A stretch of 5,787 nt of DNA from JBJXFK01 sp046155505 (lineage in GTDB: Bacteria; Planctomycetota; Phycisphaerae; UBA1845; Fen-1342). Shown here piece after piece: positions 5,768 through 5,787 of this stretch. The position numbers and the translations under genes were made by a program. The notes below the pieces were generated by a model. That model was not told the origin of the DNA. It did no database searches and worked only from the letters and a program-made list of their open reading frames with translations. Where the stretch lies: assembly GCA_046155505.1 (NCBI GenBank), contig JBJXFK010000198.1:1-5787 (forward strand), given 5' to 3'. Within the stretch, counting starts at the first letter, position 1; every line of letters begins with the position of its first letter.

Positions 5768-5787
5768 GAAGGCTGGATGCCCACGAT

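Noticed and set aside
5741..5787. An ATG overlapping the TAA stop (TAATG) opens a frame to the right edge
   Set aside because: Only 15 codons are visible, there is no ribosome site, and the stable UUCG hairpin starts one base after the ATG, which would block initiation.

Overview
The window looks like chromosomal DNA from a planctomycete, probably a Phycisphaerae-like or related lineage. It is GC-rich. It carries an ECF sigma factor directly upstream of a membrane-anchored Ser/Thr kinase with kinesin-light-chain-type TPRs, and an exported HAF-repeat protein ending in a dockerin-like EF-hand pair. Both combinations are characteristic of that phylum. The taxonomy is inferred from gene families only; there is no rRNA in the window.

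Layout. Positions 1-2897 (minus strand) hold a two-gene unit. The ECF sigma factor (2304-2897) is transcribed first. The Ser/Thr kinase (start at 2282) follows after 21 bases, has its own GAGG ribosome binding site, and runs off the left edge within its TPR repeats. The DNA upstream of the sigma gene (2898-2960) has clustered inverted repeats that could be operator sites. Positions 2961-3150 hold nothing I can identify. Positions 3151-3477 (plus strand) hold a short coding-like stretch. It resembles the C-terminal tail found after planctomycete tyrosine integrases and includes a tRNA T-arm-like segment, but no integrase catalytic domain is present. Positions 3478-3842 are non-coding, with a 10-bp inverted repeat, T and C homopolymer runs, and a plausible promoter at the right-hand end.

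Positions 3843-5741 (plus strand) look like one compact transcription unit. A promoter candidate (3788-3817) precedes a 400-residue secreted HAF-repeat/dockerin protein (3843-5045). Eighteen bases later comes a 225-residue unknown protein starting at a TTG codon (5064-5741), with a basic AT-hook-like patch and a helix-turn-helix-like C-terminus. A 10-bp stem capped by a UUCG tetraloop sits just after its stop codon and may end the transcript.

Functionally, the left half is a signalling module: a kinase with a cytoplasmic catalytic domain, one membrane span and presumably extracytoplasmic TPRs, paired with the sigma factor it may control. The right half is an exported protein paired with a possible DNA-binding protein of unknown role. 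No rRNA, complete tRNA, CRISPR array or intact mobile element was found.
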